Notes: generated by a model not told the origin, from the sequence alone. Positions 6,933-16,256 are shown, counted from the stretch's first letter. The stretch is 64,000 nt of DNA from Clostridia bacterium (GCA_017387685.1 JAFOEU010000010.1:1-64000), one strand, 5' to 3'. Program-made: numbers and translations.

Positions 6933-7937
6933 ATGAACATTTTTCTCGCCATCCTTGCGCTCGTCGGTGGTTTTGTCGCTCTTATCAAGGGTGCGGACTG
7001 GTTCGTTGAAGGCTCCTCGAGCGTAGCAAAGCTCCTCAAAGTTCCCACCATCGTTATCGGTCTTACCGTTGTTGCACTCGGCACCAGCCTCCCCGAGGCT
7101 TCGGTTTCGATCAGCGCGGCGATCGCAGGCAAGAATGCTCTTGCGGTAAGTAATGTTGTTGGTTCGAATATTTTTAACACTCTCGTTGTTCTCGGTGCGA
7201 GTGCGATCGTAGTTCCCGTTTGTGTTCAGGCGAACTCGATCAAAAAAGAGATCCCTTTCTCTATCCTCTGTACATTTGCACTTCTCGGTGCACTTTTCCT
7301 TGGTAAAAACGTTGCTGTCCCCGCAGATGAAGCTACTGCGGCAGTAGTTACAAATACTTATACCATTGGTATCGTAGGCGGAATCGTTCTTCTCGCGCTT
7401 TTCGCATTCTATATGTATTGGCAGGTTACTGCGGCTCTCAAGGCTCGTAAATCGGGTGAACTTGAAGAGGAAGATGATGACGTTAAGATTCTTTCTCCTT
7501 CCAAGTCCACTATTGCGATCGTTGTCGGCGTTGCGTTGATCATCTTTGGCGGTAAGCTCGTCGTTTACGGTGCATCCGAGATCGCGTCCAAGTTCGGTAT
7601 GAGTGAGACCCTTATCGGTATGACCATCGTTGCTCTTGGTACTTCTCTGCCCGAGCTCGTAACTTCTATGGTTGCGGCTAAGAAGGGCGAAAGCGACCTC
7701 GCACTTGGTAATGCTATCGGATCGAATATCTTCAACATTGTATTTGTTCTTGGCTTCAGTGCAGTTATCTCCCCCATCACCGTTGATATCCTCGCGATCA
7801 TCGATACCATCGCAGTTATCGGCGTAAGCGCACTTACTCTCGTATTTGCCGCTACCGGCAAGAAGATCAATCGCGCAGAAGGCGCGATCATGGTTTTGGC
7901 ATACGCGGCTTACTTCGCTTATATGTTCGTAAGATAA
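6933..7937 (+). CDS. calcium/sodium antiporter of the CaCA family
   Basis: A 334-residue membrane protein with about ten helices and the two inverted alpha repeats of this family: TVVALGTSLPEASVS followed by NVVGSNIFNTLVVLG, and TIVALGTSLPELVTS followed by NAIGSNIFNIVFVLG. It exchanges Na+ (possibly with K+) for Ca2+ across the membrane, as in YrbG-type proteins. An acidic loop (GELEEEDDD, about residue 175) separates the halves and may bind cations. The GH16 gene starts two bases after its stop, so they are likely co-transcribed. Confidence 0.92.
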   Translation: MNIFLAILALVGGFVALIKGADWFVEGSSSVAKLLKVPTIVIGLTVVALGTSLPEASVSISAAIAGKNALAVSNVVGSNIFNTLVVLGASAIVVPVCVQANSIKKEIPFSILCTFALLGALFLGKNVAVPADEATAAVVTNTYTIGIVGGIVLLALFAFYMYWQVTAALKARKSGELEEEDDDVKILSPSKSTIAIVVGVALIIFGGKLVVYGASEIASKFGMSETLIGMTIVALGTSLPELVTSMVAAKKGESDLALGNAIGSNIFNIVFVLGFSAVISPITVDILAIIDTIAVIGVSALTLVFAATGKKINRAEGAIMVLAYAAYFAYMFVR

Positions 7938-7938
7938 A

Positions 7939-8850
7939 ATGGCTTTCAGGCAGGTAAACTTAACCGATTGCGCTATGAACGCAGTCGAGGCTGTCGCAGA
8001 CCGCGCACCGAGCATCCTTCCTTCCGATAAGAAATGGAAGATCGTCTGGAATGACGAATTTGACGGCGCGGCGCTCGACGAGAGCAAGTGGAACTACCGC
8101 CTCAATTTCTGGGGCTACCGCTCTCCCGCCTTCACGACAGAGGGTGTTGAGGTAAGCGAGGGAACGCTCAAGATCAATCTTCTTCGCAAGGGCGATGATT
8201 TCTGCTCCGCACATCTGCAGACGGGCGGACTTACCTTCGATAATCCCCGCGACGAAACCTCGCGCAACTTCTGGTCCTTCGGCAAAAAAGATCCCGCGAA
8301 GTTTATGCATAAATACGGCTATTACGAGATCAGATGCCGTCTTCCCAAGTGCGACGGATGGCACGCCGCATTCTGGCTTCAGGCGCCCGGTATCGGCTCA
8401 CATCCCGACCCCGAGGTCGCGGGCGTTGAGTGCGATATTATGGAGAACTACCGTCAGTACAAGTACGGCACTATGATCTGCGGCAACGGTTGGGGCGGCT
8501 ACGGCGCGGAAAGCGAATGGGCAGGTCATTTCGAATTCCCTCTTGAGGAAACCGAGGACGGTTGGCATCGCTACGCCGTGGATTGGACTCCCGAGGGATA
8601 TACCTTCTACGCCGACGGTAAGCTCGTCGGACGCCAGATGGCTCCCGAATGCCCCGTTTCGCGCGTCGAGCAGTTCATTCTCGTTTCGACCGAATGCCAC
8701 GGCTACAACCGTGTGTTCAAGAAGAGCGGAGAAGCGGGCGAGGCAACCGACAAAGGCTGCTGCGCAGGCGATCCCGTCCCCGAGCTCTTCGAAGCGATCC
8801 TCCCCGATTACTTTGAGGTCGATTACGTCAGAGTTTTTGATGAAATTTAA
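7939..8850 (+). CDS. glycoside hydrolase family 16 enzyme
   Basis: A 303-residue protein with the GH16 beta-jelly-roll signature. The catalytic motif ExDxxE is present as ECDIME (about residues 164-169), with YYEIRCRLP before it and YTFYADG/DYVRVF after it. GH16 enzymes cut beta-1,3 or mixed-linkage glucans, xyloglucan or galactans; the specificity cannot be read here. No signal peptide is visible at this ATG, so it appears cytoplasmic or uses another route, which is unusual for the family. No convincing RBS precedes it; translation is probably coupled to the antiporter. Confidence 0.88.
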   Translation: MAFRQVNLTDCAMNAVEAVADRAPSILPSDKKWKIVWNDEFDGAALDESKWNYRLNFWGYRSPAFTTEGVEVSEGTLKINLLRKGDDFCSAHLQTGGLTFDNPRDETSRNFWSFGKKDPAKFMHKYGYYEIRCRLPKCDGWHAAFWLQAPGIGSHPDPEVAGVECDIMENYRQYKYGTMICGNGWGGYGAESEWAGHFEFPLEETEDGWHRYAVDWTPEGYTFYADGKLVGRQMAPECPVSRVEQFILVSTECHGYNRVFKKSGEAGEATDKGCCAGDPVPELFEAILPDYFEVDYVRVFDEI

Positions 8851-8853
8851 AAT

Positions 8854-8890
8854 AAAAACGGATATCCGAAATGCTCGGATATCCGTTTTT
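8854..8890. terminator. bidirectional terminator
   Basis: Stem AAAACGGATATCCGA / TCGGATATCCGTTTT between the convergent GH16 and phosphodiesterase genes. Confidence 0.9.
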
Positions 8891-8893
8891 GCG

Positions 8894-9658
8894 TTATTTG
8901 TAAATACGTCTTCCTATCTCGTCGAGATACGCGATCAGCTCGTGCGGGTCGTTGGCGGTGATGTTGGTGAAGCCGAATTTCATACAGCGTTCTGCCGCCT
9001 CGCGGGAGTCTGCGTGGTAGCCCCAAGCCTCGATGCCCTTTTCGTCAAGCATATTGACAAGCTCCTCAATCTCCTCGTCGGTCAGACTCATCGGCACGCC
9101 CATACCGTACATACGGTCGAGCACGCGGGGATCGTAGTGCTTCATCTTGACGGGCGGCTGACCCTGCGTTTTGACGTGAGGATAGTGATCCTGAACGTAG
9201 AGGAGCGTCTGCGCGTCAAAGCTTGCGATGACGGAACGCTCGAGCAGACCGTATTTTTCGAGAAGCTCGATGGCGACGTCAACAACGTGCGGACGCTGCT
9301 CCTTGATCTCAACGTTGAGAACCATATGCGCGGGGGCTTCGTCCCGGATGCACTCAAGAGCCTCCTCAAAGGTGGGCACGCGCTCACCGGGGAAACCGAA
9401 TTTAACACCCGCATCGAGAGCCTTGACCTCTTCGAGCGTCTTGAACCAAACCGAACCCGTGCCGTCGGTGGTGCGGTCGACCATACTGTCGTGCATAACG
9501 ATCATAACGTCGTCGCGCGTCAGCTGAATGTCAAATTCAAGCACGTCAACGCCGAGGCAGAACGCCTCGCGGAAGGATATAAGGGTGTTCTCGGGCATAT
9601 AATCCTTGCAACCTCTGTGCCCCGTTACACCGAGCTTTTCTTTGTTCTGATCCCACAT
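8894..9658 (-). CDS. glycerophosphodiester phosphodiesterase family protein
   Basis: A 254-residue GDPD-type TIM barrel. The hallmark residues are in place: HRG with PENT (about residues 14-24), VLEFDIQLTRD and VMHD (about residue 57), and the ending ITANDPHELIAYL. The family hydrolyses glycerophosphodiesters from phospholipid or teichoic acid turnover. No signal peptide, so cytoplasmic. The ATG at 9658 is chosen because GGAGGACAGT precedes it; a longer upstream frame runs into the promoter. It is transcribed alone and divergently from the sigma factor gene. Confidence 0.92.
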   Translation of the reverse strand: MWDQNKEKLGVTGHRGCKDYMPENTLISFREAFCLGVDVLEFDIQLTRDDVMIVMHDSMVDRTTDGTGSVWFKTLEEVKALDAGVKFGFPGERVPTFEEALECIRDEAPAHMVLNVEIKEQRPHVVDVAIELLEKYGLLERSVIASFDAQTLLYVQDHYPHVKTQGQPPVKMKHYDPRVLDRMYGMGVPMSLTDEEIEELVNMLDEKGIEAWGYHADSREAAERCMKFGFTNITANDPHELIAYLDEIGRRIYK

Positions 9659-9691
9659 AATACTGTCCTCCTGTGGCGATTGTTTGGAATA

Positions 9692-9720
9692 ATTATAGCA
9701 TAAAAAGATGGGATTGTAAA
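9692..9720 (-). promoter_or_regulatory. promoter of the GDPD gene
   Basis: TTTACA (9715-9720), 17-bp spacer, TATAAT (9692-9697) on the minus strand, 34 bases from the start codon. Confidence 0.82.
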
Positions 9721-9743
9721 GTGAGCTCCGCGAAATTTCCGTA

Positions 9744-9772
9744 TAGACAAACTCAAAAATATATGATATAAT
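9744..9772 (+). promoter_or_regulatory. promoter of the sigma factor fusion gene
   Basis: TAGACA (9744-9749), 17-bp spacer, TATAAT (9767-9772), back to back with the GDPD promoter. It looks like a housekeeping promoter and not an ECF-type one. Confidence 0.78.
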
Positions 9773-9881
9773 ATTTTTGCACAAAAATAAAAAAATACCT
9801 ATCTCGATCCAACCCGCGGAGGTTTTCCTGACACTAACAGATGAACGTTCAAAAAGGAATAAAACGAAAGGAGAACGCGAA

Positions 9882-12800
9882 TTGAATTATAAGACTCAAA
9901 ACGACGAAACCCTCGTGATGCTGACGCTTGCGGGCGACGGGGAAGCATTCGAAGCACTTGTGCTCCGACATCAGAATGCCGTCATCGGCGCGGCGGCTTC
10001 GGTCACGCATAATCACTTCATGGCAGAGGATGCCTCTCAGGACGCATTCGTCACCGCGTGGATGAAGCTCGATAGCCTCTCCGAACCCTCAAAATTCCTC
10101 GCCTGGGTATGCAAGATCGCAATGTTCAGCGCGAAGAACACTGTCCGCCGTTACCGCCCGTTCGCACCGATCGAGGATATCGAAAAATACGCGGACGTCA
10201 CCGACTACTCGCAGGACCCCGCAGAGCTTTACGCGGACTCCGAGGAAAAGGAAGAGCTTCACCGCACCGTCCTATCGCTTCCCGAACGGGTTCGGCGCGT
10301 GATCACGCTCCACTACTTCGAGGAGCTTTCGGTCGCCGAGATCGCGGAGAGAATGAATATCTCGGTCGGTACGGTCAAATCCCAACTCCACGAGGGCAGA
10401 AGGAAACTGAGAAAGGAACTTTGTGCAATGAATGAAAAGGCAAACGACACTCTCGTAGAGAGAGTAATGAAAAAGGTCGATGAGCTTAAGCTCTGGCAGA
10501 TCAAGAACGATAAAAGCGGCTTCGGGTCGATCTATTCCGAGGTGCTCGCGGAAGTTGAAAATCTTCCCGAATGCAAGGATAAGTACCACGCCCTCGCCGA
10601 CGTCCTCGCGCGCGGCTGGTGGTGGCTCCCCGGCAAGAAAAACGAGGAACTCTTCGCCCGCATTAAAGAAGCAGCACTGATAGGTAAAAATGATGAGGTG
10701 ATGGAATTTATCCTCGGCCGCGAAAACGAAAAATACTACGGAAACTCATATATCGACCACATACGCGAAAAACAGATCCCTATGCTTGAAAAGGCGGGAT
10801 TCGTCAGCGCGCTTGCCAATCAATATTATTGGCTCGCGTATTCCCTTTACGAGGACGGCAAAAAGGATGAGGAGGCCCTCGCCGCATGCAAAAAGGTATG
10901 CGAGATCGCAAGTCCGGACGATCTCTACTATTCGCTCGCGGCGCGAATGCCCGCAAGATACGAGAGATACAAGGAAAAATTTGAACCGTTGCCGAAGGAG
11001 CGTTATCGCACAATTTCCTGTGCTACTACGCTACGCAATATCGGCGGCGAGCACCATTTTTTCAATTATCAATGGTTTGCCAAGGGATATATGATGTCGA
11101 TAGACCAAACGATGCCTCACGTCTTCAAGGCATATTGTGACGGTAAACTCTTTGTTTCCTCACTCGGAGTCGGAGAGGTATATACAGGCTCGGACGGATC
11201 AACACTTACGTTTGTTTCGGACAACGAGCGCGTTGAAACTCCCGCGGGAGTTTTCGAGGGCTGTCAGCTTTGGCGCACTCGCTACACCGAAACGTATACG
11301 GGCATCAACATCTATGACAGATATTTCAAGGAAGGTGTCGGTATCGTCAAGTTTGAGCGCAGATGCGCGGGTGTAACCGCAAACGTGCTTCTTTCTGCTT
11401 ACGATATATCAGGCGGTTCGGGACTTCTTCCGCTTGCCGTGGGTAATAAATGGGAATATTCCGACACATATAATCACAATTATCTTGTCACTTCGAACAG
11501 ATTTGAGGTCGAATATGCGGACGGCGAGAAGACCTTGATCGCTTCGGAATACGAGGCGGAACGCTTCGGTTACGATGAGGAATCGTGGCTTGATGCGATT
11601 GAAGAGATCAGAAACGAATACTGCGTGCATGATAAGAAGGGGCGTTCGAAGATCAATGACGTATATGACGCCATCGCGCGCGCCGAGGCTCTGGCGGTGA
11701 CTCCCATTCAAAAGGTACATTCAAGCGTAGCGTGTAGGGTTGCCAAGCGTATTCTTGACACGGACGATACGTTCAATCCCGATACAAAGGTGACGGGACA
11801 TTGGAACTTTTTCATCAGAGCCGCTCTTGCGGAAAAGAACGGAGAGCTTGTCGCAACTCGCGACCCGCGCTGGTCATTCGAATGGAAGGGCATTGGCTCG
11901 GATTCCGCGCCCGATACCCCATTACTCTACAACGACATTTACGGCATCCTACAGGACGCTACAAAGTGCATTTGGTCGAATTCATGGGAGAAGGGAGCAT
12001 CTCCACTGGTAGAATATATGCGTTGGGGCAGAGAGCCTACCAAAACGCAGATCATCTGCTCCGATGGCGGTACTGTCGTCACAAAAGCGGGTACTTTTGA
12101 AAACTGTCTTAAACTCTCGCTCAATATTGAGGGTATGACACGTGGCTGGGCATACCGTGGCGGCAAAAAGGAGTATTGGTTTGCTGAGGGTATTGGAATC
12201 GTCAAGACATCCAATGACTATGCAAGCGGAACAAGAAAGGCAGTCTACGAGCTTGTTTCTTATAAGGGAACAGGAGACGGATATATGCCATTCGAGGATG
12301 GAATGATACGTGCTTACGAGGCGATCGGGCTTACTGACGGTTATTTTGGCGCTGCAGAATACACCTACGTACGCGACGATGAGGGGCAGATCATAATATT
12401 TGAGGATCGCACGGGAATTCGCAACATACCCGCGCCGACAACGGAATACGAATATGTTGAGCGCGAGGTTATTGAGGACAGGCTATGGTCGGAGAACAAA
12501 AAGGAAGAAAGCCGCGAGCTTCACGCGGAAAACAACTTCCACATTTTGTTGCACCTCCTTATTCGGGAAAACCGCACTCGCGGTGCCGCGCCTAAGCATC
12601 TTTCGTGGGCAAAATACTGCATAAAGCTTGTCGAAAGTCTTCTTTGCGACGAAAACGGCGAGATTGCGCCCGCTTGGCTCGGATTTTATGCGGATATGCA
12701 CTTTATGGCAGCAGTTGGTGCATTCGGCTGCAAGACTCCAGAACTCCGCGAAGAGGGATACGCCTATCTCGAAAAGGCTTTCGAGCTCTATCCGCGTTGG

Positions 12801-13070
12801 CTTGAGATCAAGGATGGCTCGCTCCTATCGGTCGGAGATGAGATGATCTATGGCAATATCAAGGTAGAAAAGGGCAGCAGCCTGATCCACCGCGCAGACG
12901 GCAGCCTCGAAGCGATATCCGAAGACTATTACTTCAAGGGCAATAAAAGCAGAATGTATAACGGTATGACCGCCAAAAAAGGCTGGGAATGGTTCAACTC
13001 TGTCCGCGAGGAAGAACGATTCAAGGAGTACATCAAGCGTGCGCGAGAGCTGATGGAGAAATTCAGCTAA
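9882..13070 (+). CDS. ECF sigma factor fused to a very large C-terminal region
   Basis: A 1062-residue protein. Residues about 1-165 form an ECF (sigma-70 family) factor: region 2 (FEALVLRHQNAVIGAA to AEDASQDAFVTAW) and region 4 with its helix-turn-helix (LSVAEIAERMNISVGTVKSQ). The other ~890 residues are unlike ordinary sigma factors. A helical, TPR-like part follows, then two copies of a beta-rich module: VETPAGVFEGCQLW...GVGIVK (from about residue 450) and VVTKAGTFENCLKL...GIGIVK (from about 729), and a helical end. No membrane segment is seen. The start is the TTG at 9882, eight bases after AAAGGAGAA; the frame is open upstream but lacks an RBS. The tail may act as built-in sensor or anti-sigma. 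Confidence 0.8.
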   Translation: MNYKTQNDETLVMLTLAGDGEAFEALVLRHQNAVIGAAASVTHNHFMAEDASQDAFVTAWMKLDSLSEPSKFLAWVCKIAMFSAKNTVRRYRPFAPIEDIEKYADVTDYSQDPAELYADSEEKEELHRTVLSLPERVRRVITLHYFEELSVAEIAERMNISVGTVKSQLHEGRRKLRKELCAMNEKANDTLVERVMKKVDELKLWQIKNDKSGFGSIYSEVLAEVENLPECKDKYHALADVLARGWWWLPGKKNEELFARIKEAALIGKNDEVMEFILGRENEKYYGNSYIDHIREKQIPMLEKAGFVSALANQYYWLAYSLYEDGKKDEEALAACKKVCEIASPDDLYYSLAARMPARYERYKEKFEPLPKERYRTISCATTLRNIGGEHHFFNYQWFAKGYMMSIDQTMPHVFKAYCDGKLFVSSLGVGEVYTGSDGSTLTFVSDNERVETPAGVFEGCQLWRTRYTETYTGINIYDRYFKEGVGIVKFERRCAGVTANVLLSAYDISGGSGLLPLAVGNKWEYSDTYNHNYLVTSNRFEVEYADGEKTLIASEYEAERFGYDEESWLDAIEEIRNEYCVHDKKGRSKINDVYDAIARAEALAVTPIQKVHSSVACRVAKRILDTDDTFNPDTKVTGHWNFFIRAALAEKNGELVATRDPRWSFEWKGIGSDSAPDTPLLYNDIYGILQDATKCIWSNSWEKGASPLVEYMRWGREPTKTQIICSDGGTVVTKAGTFENCLKLSLNIEGMTRGWAYRGGKKEYWFAEGIGIVKTSNDYASGTRKAVYELVSYKGTGDGYMPFEDGMIRAYEAIGLTDGYFGAAEYTYVRDDEGQIIIFEDRTGIRNIPAPTTEYEYVEREVIEDRLWSENKKEESRELHAENNFHILLHLLIRENRTRGAAPKHLSWAKYCIKLVESLLCDENGEIAPAWLGFYADMHFMAAVGAFGCKTPELREEGYAYLEKAFELYPRWLEIKDGSLLSVGDEMIYGNIKVEKGSSLIHRADGSLEAISEDYYFKGNKSRMYNGMTAKKGWEWFNSVREEERFKEYIKRARELMEKFS

Positions 13071-13073
13071 AAA

Positions 13074-13115
13074 TATAGATCAATCCCCGAGCCGTCGGCT
13101 CGGGGATTGATCTAT
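13074..13115. terminator. hairpin between convergent genes
   Basis: A perfect 19-bp stem whose core is CCCCGAGCC/GGCTCGGGG, with a 3-base loop. It lacks a clean T tract, so it is a likely but not classical terminator for the sigma gene and the facing SGNH gene. Confidence 0.6.
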
Positions 13116-13116
13116 G

Positions 13117-13911
13117 TTAAATTTTATCGTGCTTGATCCCCGAGTTGATGAACCCAACCTGCTTGAAGTCCTTCGGGTTATGGCGGATTATGTAGTCGAT
13201 GTAGGAATCGATCAGCTCGGCGGTGAAGATGTAGCCGTCGGGGGTCATATGACCGTGGAGGAAGAAGCGGTCGCGGAATTGCGCATCGTAGAGAGGGCCG
13301 TATTTATAAAGGTCGATGACGTAGGAATTGTCGAAAACTTCTGTCAGCTTGTAGAGCAGATCGATCATCTGCGCGGTTGTTTCGACACCCTCGCGGCGGC
13401 TTTCACGCGGGAAGGTTACGAAGAAGAATTTCGCCTCGGGGCTGATCTCCTTGTAGCGGCTTATGATGGCGCCGTAGAAGCCCGCGAAGGTCTCGGTGTT
13501 GTTGTTATGCCAATCATTCACGTCGATATCCTCGATCGTTCCGACGGGCATGTGCTTGTTGTAGATATCGTTGACACCGAGTGCGATAACGTAAGCCTGC
13601 GCCGCGAGCTCGGGGTTCCAATAGCCGCGTGCCTCGGCAAATTCCTCGATATATCGCTTGCCCGTCATACCGCCCTTGGAGAAATTGTAGGCTTTGAGAC
13701 CGTTTTTGCGCGCGATGTACTGCCCCCACGAATATTCAAAGAGATCGTGATAGTGTGCCTTGCCCTCCTCGTCGCGCGTTTCAAACTCCCCCGAGGAAAG
13801 GCTGTCGCCGATGAAGGCGATGGTGCGGAAAATGCTTGTGCGGCTGTAAGCACCGACAAGACGGTCAAGCGGCTGTTCGTTTTCGGGGTAGAGATAATTG
13901 TTCCAATCCAT
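13117..13911 (-). CDS. SGNH/GDSL-type hydrolase
   Basis: A 264-residue esterase-like protein. The four blocks are present: IGDSLS with the nucleophile Ser (about residue 36), NFSKGGMTG (Gly block), ALGVNDIY (Asn block) and the C-terminal catalytic pair in HGHMTPDGY. Such enzymes deacylate sugars or lipids. No signal peptide, so cytoplasmic. It is the last gene of an operon with the EEP hydrolase, an AlkP-like protein and a histidine phosphatase, suggesting stepwise removal of acyl and phosphate groups from an imported compound, which is inference. Confidence 0.85.
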   Translation of the reverse strand: MDWNNYLYPENEQPLDRLVGAYSRTSIFRTIAFIGDSLSSGEFETRDEEGKAHYHDLFEYSWGQYIARKNGLKAYNFSKGGMTGKRYIEEFAEARGYWNPELAAQAYVIALGVNDIYNKHMPVGTIEDIDVNDWHNNNTETFAGFYGAIISRYKEISPEAKFFFVTFPRESRREGVETTAQMIDLLYKLTEVFDNSYVIDLYKYGPLYDAQFRDRFFLHGHMTPDGYIFTAELIDSYIDYIIRHNPKDFKQVGFINSGIKHDKI

Positions 13912-13923
13912 TTTTGATTCTCC

Positions 13924-14487
13924 TTACTGCGGATTTATAAGACCGCTCAGCATCCAACGTCCGTTTTTGAGCTCAAGGATGACGATACAGCAGTTTGAGC
14001 AGACGAAATTGGTCGTGTTGACGTTTGCGGAAAAAAGCATTGATAGAGTTGTGCGCAAAATTCCCGCGTGCGTGAACGCGGCAACGGTGTCGCAGTCGAG
14101 TGACTTGACTTTGTCGAGAAATTCTGCGGCGCGTGCGCGGAGCTCGGCGTTGCTCTCGCCGCCGAATGCGGTAAATCCGTCAAGCGTCAGCTTTCTTTCC
14201 TCGGAATCGGGGGGCAAGAAGGGCTTGTGTGCGAGAGATCCGAGGTGTATCTCACGCAAGAGCGGGGTGGTTTCATAAACACAACCGGGAATGGCAGTAT
14301 CTGCCGTCTTCATCGCGCGTATGAGGTCGCTTGAGAATATCTTATCGAATTTGATACCCGAAAGGATCGGACGGATGCCCTCGGCATCGCGCACGCCCTT
14401 TTCGGTAAGATTGACCTGCGACCAACCTGTGTAATGCCCTGCGAGATTGGTTTCGCTCTCGCCGTGTCTTATGAGATAAAGCTTCAT
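13924..14487 (-). CDS. histidine phosphatase family protein
   Basis: A 187-residue phosphoglycerate-mutase-like phosphatase with the RHGESETN motif (about residues 7-14), whose His forms the phospho-enzyme, the acid pair region LREIHLG and the second His in AAFTHAG. Its ATG overlaps the stop region of the AlkP-like gene by four bases, so translation is probably coupled. The family is broad (CobC, GpmB and relatives); the substrate is unknown. CobC is unlikely as no cobalamin genes are near. Confidence 0.88.
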   Translation of the reverse strand: MKLYLIRHGESETNLAGHYTGWSQVNLTEKGVRDAEGIRPILSGIKFDKIFSSDLIRAMKTADTAIPGCVYETTPLLREIHLGSLAHKPFLPPDSEERKLTLDGFTAFGGESNAELRARAAEFLDKVKSLDCDTVAAFTHAGILRTTLSMLFSANVNTTNFVCSNCCIVILELKNGRWMLSGLINPQ

Positions 14488-15290
14488 TTTTTCTTGTATC
14501 CTTTGTAGAGATGAACGATATTGAGGTCTTCCTCCATATCAAGACCGTGCGAGCCGTTCTCGCCGTCGATCTCGTGACAGCCGTGATCCATTGCGAATCC
14601 GACGAGGACGTTTCTGTGGCTCATATGACGCTCGACAAGCTCGCAGAGCTCGCAGAAGGCGTGATCGTTGGCTCGAAGCTCGCAGAGTGCTTCGAGCCCC
14701 TCGGGAGCTTTCTTGTGCATCACGGAGTCATAGTTGCCGTTGTAGATGACGATCAGATCGTGCTCGTCCTTCATAATCAGCTCGGCAGCCTTTGCGTTGA
14801 CGGCGTCAACACAGCCGTCGGGGAAGAGGAAGTAATCCATCTCGCGCTCAAGGAAGATGTTGCTCAGGCTCGATTTGCCGTAGGAGACGATCGCGCATTT
14901 CTTGCCCGCGCGGACTGCGGCATCGAAAATCGAATCGATCTTGATGACGGGCTTTTCGTACTTGCGGATGCCGTGAACTGCGGGCTGTGCGCCCGTGTAC
15001 ATAGTTCCGAAGCAAACGGGCGTGACCGAGGGCATCACAGAGCAGAGAGGGAGCTCGATATCCGCGCGGCTTTTTGCGCCTTTTACGAGCCCGGGATATT
15101 TTTCATAGATCCACTGCGCAATGGCGTCGGGATTGTACATTATAACGCGGTCGGCACGCTCACCGCCGAATACGTTGTCTATGTAAGCCGTGAGATCGGC
15201 GTTGGCGGGAGCCGCCTCGCTCGGAGCCTCAATGCCGAGGGCGTAAGCAAGCGCGGCGCAGATGGTGTCAAGAGAATTGGGATTATACAT
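14484..15290 (-). CDS. alkaline-phosphatase-superfamily protein
   Basis: A 268-residue protein that seems to keep the AlkP/phosphodiesterase core: the nucleophile segment MPSVTPVCFGTMYTGAQP (about residues 87-104, with Thr as candidate nucleophile) and metal-ligand regions FAMDHGCHEI and GSHGLDMEEDLNIVHL near the end. It is short for the superfamily and has no signal peptide. It lies second in the operon with the EEP enzyme. A metal-dependent phosphoryl-transfer role is likely; the substrate is unknown. Confidence 0.75.
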   Translation of the reverse strand: MYNPNSLDTICAALAYALGIEAPSEAAPANADLTAYIDNVFGGERADRVIMYNPDAIAQWIYEKYPGLVKGAKSRADIELPLCSVMPSVTPVCFGTMYTGAQPAVHGIRKYEKPVIKIDSIFDAAVRAGKKCAIVSYGKSSLSNIFLEREMDYFLFPDGCVDAVNAKAAELIMKDEHDLIVIYNGNYDSVMHKKAPEGLEALCELRANDHAFCELCELVERHMSHRNVLVGFAMDHGCHEIDGENGSHGLDMEEDLNIVHLYKGYKKK

Positions 15291-15302
15291 TGTTCTTCCT
15301 CC

Positions 15303-16157
15303 TTAAAGTTCCACATCAACGTAAGCGGGCGAGTGATCGGAAATCGGATAGTAATAATCGGGCGAATAGCGTTCGAAACGCTTGACCGAGCCCTCTTCCT
15401 CGCCGATGACGAGAATGTGGTCGATGGCGGTCTTGAAGGGGCGGTCGGAGTAGACGGTCTTGAATCCGTCGGGGAAGCAGTAGTGATATCCGACAGCTTC
15501 TTCGGCAAAGTCGGTCGCAATATCGTGCGCGTGGCGGAAGCCCTTGGCGAACGCCGACTGAACTGCCTTTGAATCGTAACCCGTGTTGAGGTCGCCGACG
15601 AGGAATGCGGGGCAGCTATATTTCGCGCGGAAACGCTCGAGAGCTGTCGTCAGCATTTCGATCTGATACTCGCGCGCCTCGTCAGAGTAGGGAAGATAGT
15701 TCGGAGGGAGCGGAACGGGCGTTTTTTCGGTCGGCTGATGCTTCCACCAAAGATGAGTGGTGGCAAAGATAAAGAGCTTGCCGTCCTCCTTCACGCGGAA
15801 AACGCCGATGTTGTATGCCTTCGAGCGCACGTCGTTGAACTTGCCCTCAAAGCCTTCGATATGCTCGGGATAAGTGCAGAATTCCGAATCAACGAGCTCG
15901 AGCTTGTCCGTGCGGTAGAGGATGGGCGTGAATCTGCCCCAGATGAGGGTGTAGCCGGGCATTCCCTCCTTGACGAGATCAGCCATAAGCGCGCTTGCCT
16001 CCTGACAGCCTATAACGTCGGGCTCGGTTTCCTGCCAAACGCGCAGAAGCCCGCCGATTCGCGCCTCGGCGGAGCAGTCAAATCCCTTTTCTTCCCAAGC
16101 GGGCGAATTTTTATCACGGTTCCAGATATTGTGAGTCATAAGTCGGATGGTTGACAT
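15303..16157 (-). CDS. endonuclease/exonuclease/phosphatase family protein
   Basis: A 284-residue single-domain EEP enzyme. Motifs: THNIWN (start), CQEAS with the metal-binding Glu, ATTHLWW, VGDLNTG and ISDHSPAYVDVEL. It lacks a signal peptide, unlike the EEP lipoprotein at 4904. First gene of a four-gene operon (EEP, AlkP-like, histidine phosphatase, SGNH) with 12-base or smaller gaps. Family substrates range from DNA to inositol phosphates and sphingomyelin. Confidence 0.88.
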   Translation of the reverse strand: MSTIRLMTHNIWNRDKNSPAWEEKGFDCSAEARIGGLLRVWQETEPDVIGCQEASALMADLVKEGMPGYTLIWGRFTPILYRTDKLELVDSEFCTYPEHIEGFEGKFNDVRSKAYNIGVFRVKEDGKLFIFATTHLWWKHQPTEKTPVPLPPNYLPYSDEAREYQIEMLTTALERFRAKYSCPAFLVGDLNTGYDSKAVQSAFAKGFRHAHDIATDFAEEAVGYHYCFPDGFKTVYSDRPFKTAIDHILVIGEEEGSVKRFERYSPDYYYPISDHSPAYVDVEL

Positions 16158-16186
16158 AGTAAAACCTCCAAAGTTTCTTTGAGATA

Positions 16187-16215
16187 ATTATAGCACAAAA
16201 TATGACGGATTGCAA
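16187..16215 (-). promoter_or_regulatory. promoter of the EEP-AlkP-phosphatase-SGNH operon
   Basis: TTGCAA (16210-16215), 17-bp spacer, TATAAT (16187-16192) on the minus strand. Confidence 0.82.
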
Positions 16216-16227
16216 GAAAATAAAGAA

Positions 16228-16256
16228 AATAAGGAGCCGTAAAGACTCCTTATTTT
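16228..16256 (-). terminator. terminator after the GH20 gene
   Basis: Stem AATAAGGAG/CTCCTTATT with T residues on the minus-strand side, at the GH20 stop codon. Confidence 0.8.
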
